Part shown: positions 5,149 to 8,438 of the stretch, piece after piece
Layout: each line of letters starts with the position of its first letter
Position numbering within the stretch: the stretch's first letter is position 1
Source of the DNA: JAAFIP01 sp043777795
GTDB taxonomy: Bacteria; Pseudomonadota; Gammaproteobacteria; Burkholderiales; Burkholderiaceae_C
Length of the DNA stretch: 8,438 bases
Assembly (NCBI GenBank): GCA_043777795.1
Contig: JAYWHJ010000214.1
Coordinates: 1-8,438 of the forward strand
Direction of reading: 5' to 3'
Translations under genes and position numbers: made by a program
Notes under the pieces: model-generated
Seen by the model: the letters and a program-made list of their open reading frames with translations, nothing else
The model's database searches: none
What the model was told of the DNA's origin: nothing

Positions 5149-6582
5149 ATGCAAAACCATTACATCAATAACCGCTCCACACCTTCATCATCTGGCCGTA
5201 CTTTGCAGATGATTGACCCTTCTGACGGGCAGCCGTTTGACGATATCCAGCGTGGCAATGCCGACGATGTAGACCAGGCGGTGCGCTCGGCTCGCCAGTG
5301 CTACACCAACGTGTGGAGCAAGCTCAGCGCCACTGAGCGCGGCCGCCTGCTGATGCGCCTGTCGCACAAGGTGGCTGAGCATGCGCAAGAGCTGGCCCTG
5401 CTGGAGCAACGCGACTGCGGCAAACCCACCAAGCAGGCGCGGGCGGATGCCACGGCCCTGGCCCGCTACTTTGAGTTCTATGCCGGCGCCTGCGACAAAT
5501 TACACGGCGAGACCCTACCCTACCAAGAAGGCTACAGCGTCTTTACCTGGCGCGAGCCCTATGGCGTGGTGGGCAACATCATCCCCTGGAACTACCCGAT
5601 GCAGATTTTTGGCCGCAGCGTGGGCGGCGCGCTGGCGGCGGGCAATGTGTGTGTGGTCAAACCGTCGGAAGACGCTTGTTTGTCGATCTTGAGAGTGGCC
5701 CAACTGGCTGCTGAGGTCGGCTTTCCCGCCGGTGCGCTGAACATCGTCACTGGCTACGGCCACGAGGTGGGCGACGCACTGGCGCGCCACCCGGGCATTG
5801 ACCACATCAGCTTTACTGGCAGCCCCAACGTGGGCACCATCATCCAGCAGGTAGCGGCAGAGCGGCACTGCCCCGTCACCTTAGAGCTAGGCGGCAAAAG
5901 CCCGCAGATCGTCTTTGCCGATGCCGACCTGGACGCCGCCATTCCCACCATCGTCAACGCCATTGTGCAAAACGCGGGGCAAACGTGCAGCGCTGGTTCG
6001 CGCTTGCTGGTAGACGACTTGATCTACGAAAACCTGTTGGAGCGTCTGGGCCAAGCCTTCGAGAACCTGCGCGTGGGCCCCGCCGCCATGGACCTGGACG
6101 TCGGCCCCCTGATCCGCCAAAGTCAACAGCAACGGGTGTGGGATTTTTTAAGCGATGCGCAGGTGGCGGGCATCCCCATGGTGGCGCAAGGCCGCGTGGT
6201 AGACCTTGCCCCCGAGAGCGGCTTCTACCAAGCCCCCACGCTATTGCGCGACGTGCCTATTGCCCACCGCCTGAACCAGGAAGAAGTCTTCGGCCCCGTG
6301 CTGTGCGCCATGAAGTTCAAAGACGAAGACCATGCGGTAGAGCTGGCCAACGCCACGCGCTACGGCTTGGTTGCAGGTATCTGGACGCGCGACGGCGCGC
6401 GCCAATTACGTATGGCCAAGCGTGTGCAATCGGGCCAAGTGTTTGTGAACAACTACGGCGCAGGCGGTGGGGTGGAGCTGCCCTTTGGCGGTGTGAAGTC
6501 GTCTGGGTATGGGCGGGAGAAGGGGTTTGAGGCTTTGTTTGGGTTTACGACGTTGAAAACCGTAGCAATAAAACACGGCTAG
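5149..6582 (+). CDS. NAD-type aldehyde dehydrogenase, substrate unknown
   Basis: This 477-residue cytoplasmic enzyme of the ALDH superfamily oxidises an aldehyde to the carboxylic acid. The catalytic set is complete: N148 in PWNYP, K171 and E174 in VVKPSE (Glu at this place usually means NAD+ rather than NADP+), FTGS (222-225), the general base E246 in LELGGKSP, nucleophile C280 in GQTCSAG, and E379 in EEVFGP. Length and domain order are normal, as is the C-terminal PFGGVKSSGYGREKG segment. The sequence resembles the betaine-/aminoaldehyde dehydrogenase branch more than succinate semialdehyde dehydrogenases, but the substrate cannot be read off. Semialdehyde oxidation at the end of uronate catabolism is possible but only suggested by proximity. 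The ATG at 5149 lacks a strong ribosome-binding site. The gene is divergent from the JmjC gene. Confidence 0.92.
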   Translation: MQNHYINNRSTPSSSGRTLQMIDPSDGQPFDDIQRGNADDVDQAVRSARQCYTNVWSKLSATERGRLLMRLSHKVAEHAQELALLEQRDCGKPTKQARADATALARYFEFYAGACDKLHGETLPYQEGYSVFTWREPYGVVGNIIPWNYPMQIFGRSVGGALAAGNVCVVKPSEDACLSILRVAQLAAEVGFPAGALNIVTGYGHEVGDALARHPGIDHISFTGSPNVGTIIQQVAAERHCPVTLELGGKSPQIVFADADLDAAIPTIVNAIVQNAGQTCSAGSRLLVDDLIYENLLERLGQAFENLRVGPAAMDLDVGPLIRQSQQQRVWDFLSDAQVAGIPMVAQGRVVDLAPESGFYQAPTLLRDVPIAHRLNQEEVFGPVLCAMKFKDEDHAVELANATRYGLVAGIWTRDGARQLRMAKRVQSGQVFVNNYGAGGGVELPFGGVKSSGYGREKGFEALFGFTTLKTVAIKHG

Positions 6583-6615
6583 ACAAAATTAGCTGCAATA
6601 CAAATAAAGACCCAC

Positions 6616-7881
6616 ATGCCAATAATAAAAATTGTCAAGCACAGCCTACTAGCAGTAATTCTTTTGTTTTGCACCGTCTGTGCAGCAGCCAAACCTGCAC
6701 TTCAAGCTGATCTAGACAAACTCCAAGATCAAATCCGCGCCATGGACAAAGATCTTGCGGTTTTAAAGGAGACATCTAGCCTCAAGCTGGATTCCCAGGA
6801 CAAGCGTCTGGCCGATATAGGGCTTACCACCGCTCAACACGCCAACCATCTGGCTGCCGTTGCCAACCAAACGACTGCCGTGGGTAACTACATTAGTTAC
6901 ACCAGTATTCTGATTACCATCTTGGTCTTGGGTGCTGGCTTTATCACCTACTTTAGCGCTAAAAGCAAAGCTGAGAGCGAAGCGCGAGATGCTGCTGAAA
7001 AGTGGTTCAATCAACGGTCAATTCAGCTAAACGCAGATATCGAGCAGCTTCGCACTAAAGTGGAAACAGCTTCTGCGCAAATTGATAGTCATCAGGCTGA
7101 TATAGCATCAAGAGCCGCAACAGCCTCGGCGTCCATTGATGAGGCAAGTCGCACGGTTTTGCAAGCATCAAAAGTTGCCTCACCCGAATCCACTGACCAA
7201 ACTATCAACGAACAGGCCGCAAGAGTTGTGCGGGCTGCAAGTGAAGCACTTAAAACCAAGGCCGAGTCCAGTTTTACCGCGGACGACTATTACGCTCGAG
7301 GGTTAGATTATTTCTCCAACAAAAACTACCAGTCTGCGCTGGCTGCTTTCGAAAAGGCCATCGAACTTTCCTTCGCAGATGTGCCGTCTCAACGTGTCGC
7401 ACAGTTCTACTTTGCGAAGGGCGTTTCCCAAGGCCAGCTAGACAAGCCCTTGGATGCAATTGCCACCTACGATGCCATCGACCAGCGTTTTGGCAATGAC
7501 ACGGCCCCTGCCGTGCGCGGGCAGGTGGCAAATGGACTTAACGGTGCTGGTTTCGCTCGAGTTATGTTGGGTAAACAAAGTTGGCTCGACACTAAAATTC
7601 GAAATGATTTTCTCGATGCGGCAATAACTGTACTAACTCGCGGACTACAACTAAGCGCTTCAACCGAAACGCGTGTCATGCTGCTAGGTAATTTGGGATA
7701 TTGCCAATTTCTGCGTGGCAACAGCGGTCTGGCTACAACGTTGACCACTGAATGCTTAAAACTCGGCGGCAAGCCCTCGCTTGAAGCTCAGTGCGCCGAT
7801 GCCAAACTACATCGTATCGAACCGAACGACGTGGAATATGAAGCCTTGCTATTGAAAATTTGGAATGAACTGCACCCTTGA
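6616..7881 (+). CDS. Exported/membrane coiled-coil protein with TPR repeats, function unknown
   Basis: I do not recognise this 421-residue protein as a named family. It has an N-terminal signal-peptide-like segment (1-25, ending VCAAAKP). A short coiled coil follows (about 28-66, LQADLDKLQDQIRAMDKDLA), then a clear membrane helix (about 92-114), a long helical, Ala/Gln/Ser-rich coiled coil (about 116-215), and TPR-type repeats. The first TPR is clear at about 223-256 (YYARGLDYFSNKNYQSALAA), a second at about 262-294, and degenerate helices continue to the C-terminus. If the first segment is cleaved, the TPR domain probably faces the cytoplasm. Composition is less G+C-rich than its neighbours: 31 of 60 bases at 7141-7200 against 39 of 60 at 5701-5760. 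It has many cta, tta and aat codons, suggesting separate acquisition. It begins 33 bases after the aldehyde dehydrogenase stop, with a weak ribosome-binding site. Confidence 0.8.
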   Translation: MPIIKIVKHSLLAVILLFCTVCAAAKPALQADLDKLQDQIRAMDKDLAVLKETSSLKLDSQDKRLADIGLTTAQHANHLAAVANQTTAVGNYISYTSILITILVLGAGFITYFSAKSKAESEARDAAEKWFNQRSIQLNADIEQLRTKVETASAQIDSHQADIASRAATASASIDEASRTVLQASKVASPESTDQTINEQAARVVRAASEALKTKAESSFTADDYYARGLDYFSNKNYQSALAAFEKAIELSFADVPSQRVAQFYFAKGVSQGQLDKPLDAIATYDAIDQRFGNDTAPAVRGQVANGLNGAGFARVMLGKQSWLDTKIRNDFLDAAITVLTRGLQLSASTETRVMLLGNLGYCQFLRGNSGLATTLTTECLKLGGKPSLEAQCADAKLHRIEPNDVEYEALLLKIWNELHP

Positions 7882-7906
7882 CAGTAGCGCATAAACTGAC
7901 TAGACT
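7878..7906 (+). promoter_or_regulatory. Predicted promoter of the toxin-antitoxin operon
   Basis: A perfect -35 TTGACA (7878-7883) overlaps the last codons of the TPR gene. It is followed after 17 bases by TAGACT (7901-7906), four of six matches to the -10 consensus. The antitoxin ATG is 23 bases beyond the -10. This gives the toxin-antitoxin pair its own transcription independent of the TPR gene. Confidence 0.6.
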
Positions 7907-7916
7907 TGTAACTAGT
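7899..7916. promoter_or_regulatory. Inverted repeat, candidate antitoxin operator
   Basis: ACTAG (7899-7903) and CTAGT (7912-7916) form an inverted repeat with 8 bases between. They are flanked by offset AAACT (7893-7897) and AGTTT (7914-7918). The repeat overlaps the -10 box of the predicted promoter and lies just before the ribosome-binding site AAGAGAG (7919-7925). That is where Phd/YefM-type antitoxins usually bind to repress their own operon. Confidence 0.45.
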
Positions 7917-7929
7917 TTAAGAGAGCACA

Positions 7930-8202
7930 ATGAACACTTGGCCCGTACAAGACGCTAAGGCCCGCTTTAGCGAATTCCTCAATGCGACGCTCACCATCGG
8001 GCCGCAGGTAGTGACTTACCACGGCAAACAGGCTGCGGTGCTGCTGCCTGTGGAGCAATGGGAGCGACTCAAACAACTAGAGGCGGTGGACATTAAAGAC
8101 TGGCTGCTGTACCAAGGCCCCAAGTTTGATGACGGGTTGCCTTTGCCCAGCCACAGCGAGATGGCAAAGCGCCAGCGCCGACGTGCAGCGCCCGTGTTTT
8201 AA
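7930..8202 (+). CDS. Type II antitoxin, Phd/YefM family
   Basis: This 90-residue protein pairs with the downstream PIN-domain toxin, neutralising it and repressing the operon. The N-terminal part MNTWPVQDAKARFSEFLNAT (1-20) and the following VVTYHGKQAAVLLPVEQWER (27-46) are the Phd/YefM DNA-binding and dimerisation fold. The consensus is (W/M)-x-(V/L)-x-(D/E)-A-K-x-x-(F/L)-S-x-(L/F). The C-terminal part is polar and probably wraps the toxin; it ends in a basic RQRRR segment (81-85). AAGAGAG at 7919-7925 serves as ribosome-binding site four bases before the ATG. Length is typical. The toxin follows 33 bases later in the same reading frame. Confidence 0.9.
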   Translation: MNTWPVQDAKARFSEFLNATLTIGPQVVTYHGKQAAVLLPVEQWERLKQLEAVDIKDWLLYQGPKFDDGLPLPSHSEMAKRQRRRAAPVF

Positions 8203-8235
8203 GCTGGCTACCTGCCGTTTGCTGTAAGACTGCTT

Positions 8236-8438
8236 GTGTACCTGCTAGACACCAACGTTATCTCTGAGCTGCGTAAAACCAAGCCGCATGGCGCGGTGGT
8301 GGCGTGGGTGCAGTCTGTGCCAAGCCAGAATCTGCACCTGAGCGCTGTAGTGCTGGGTGAAATTCAAGCAGGTATTGAGCTAACACGCGAGCAAAATGCC
8401 GCCAAAGCGTTGGAGATTGAGCAGTGGTTGGACAGCCT
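8236..8438 (+). CDS. vapC: VapC-type PIN-domain toxin, N-terminal part (partial)
   Basis: The 67 visible codons begin MYLLDTNVISELRK, the hallmark start of the VapC/FitB branch of PIN-domain ribonucleases. These are Mg2+-dependent toxins that cleave RNA. The first two acidic residues of the active site are visible: D5 in LLDTN and E42 in VLGEIQAG. The remaining Asp residues and roughly half of the protein (family about 130-140 residues) lie beyond the window. The start is taken as GTG at 8236 because it gives the canonical N-terminus; no ATG is available between the antitoxin stop and this point. No strong ribosome-binding site is visible, so translation is probably coupled to, or weaker than, that of the antitoxin. 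It is paired with the Phd-like antitoxin. Confidence 0.88.
   Translation, partial: MYLLDTNVISELRKTKPHGAVVAWVQSVPSQNLHLSAVVLGEIQAGIELTREQNAAKALEIEQWLDS

Noticed and set aside
5985..6530. Plus-strand frame of 181 codons inside the aldehyde dehydrogenase gene
   Set aside because: It is an alternative frame within a complete, conserved gene, with an Arg/Pro-rich product typical of such shadows.

Overview
The window looks like chromosomal DNA of a betaproteobacterium, most likely a member of the Comamonadaceae such as Rhodoferax, Polaromonas or a relative. The evidence is the protein families present, the moderately high G+C of most genes, and short dispersed repeats resembling a palindromic element I remember from comamonad genomes. 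No rRNA, tRNA, CRISPR array or insertion sequence is visible.

Left part (1-2715, minus strand): an operon reading udh - dctP - dctQ - dctM, the last gene cut by the window edge. It encodes a uronate dehydrogenase and a three-component TRAP transporter. Together they suggest sodium-driven uptake of D-glucuronate or D-galacturonate and oxidation to the aldarolactone. A hairpin-forming dispersed repeat lies between dctP and dctQ. A divergent GntR/FadR (FCD) regulator (2786-3583, plus strand) shares a compact control region with udh. That region holds two overlapping divergent sigma70-type promoters, a perfect 6-1-6 palindrome of FadR-subfamily type, and a second degenerate site 22 bp away. The regulator is therefore the obvious candidate for a uronate-responsive repressor of this operon and of itself.

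Middle (3584-5148): a 513-base convergent gap with no convincing gene, then an orphan JmjC/cupin_8 hydroxylase on the minus strand that closely resembles the FIH type. Two diverged copies of a small dispersed repeat in the same orientation bracket this gene, and a hairpin-only third copy sits just behind gntR.

Right part (5149-8438, plus strand): an NAD-type aldehyde dehydrogenase with an intact active site and unknown substrate. Next comes a less G+C-rich gene for an exported or membrane-anchored coiled-coil/TPR protein with no recognised function. Last is a Phd/VapC-type toxin-antitoxin pair with its own promoter, the toxin running off the window.

The best-supported system is the uronate uptake and oxidation operon with its divergent regulator. 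The less familiar items are the FIH-like hydroxylase between repeats and the TPR membrane protein beside the toxin-antitoxin pair.
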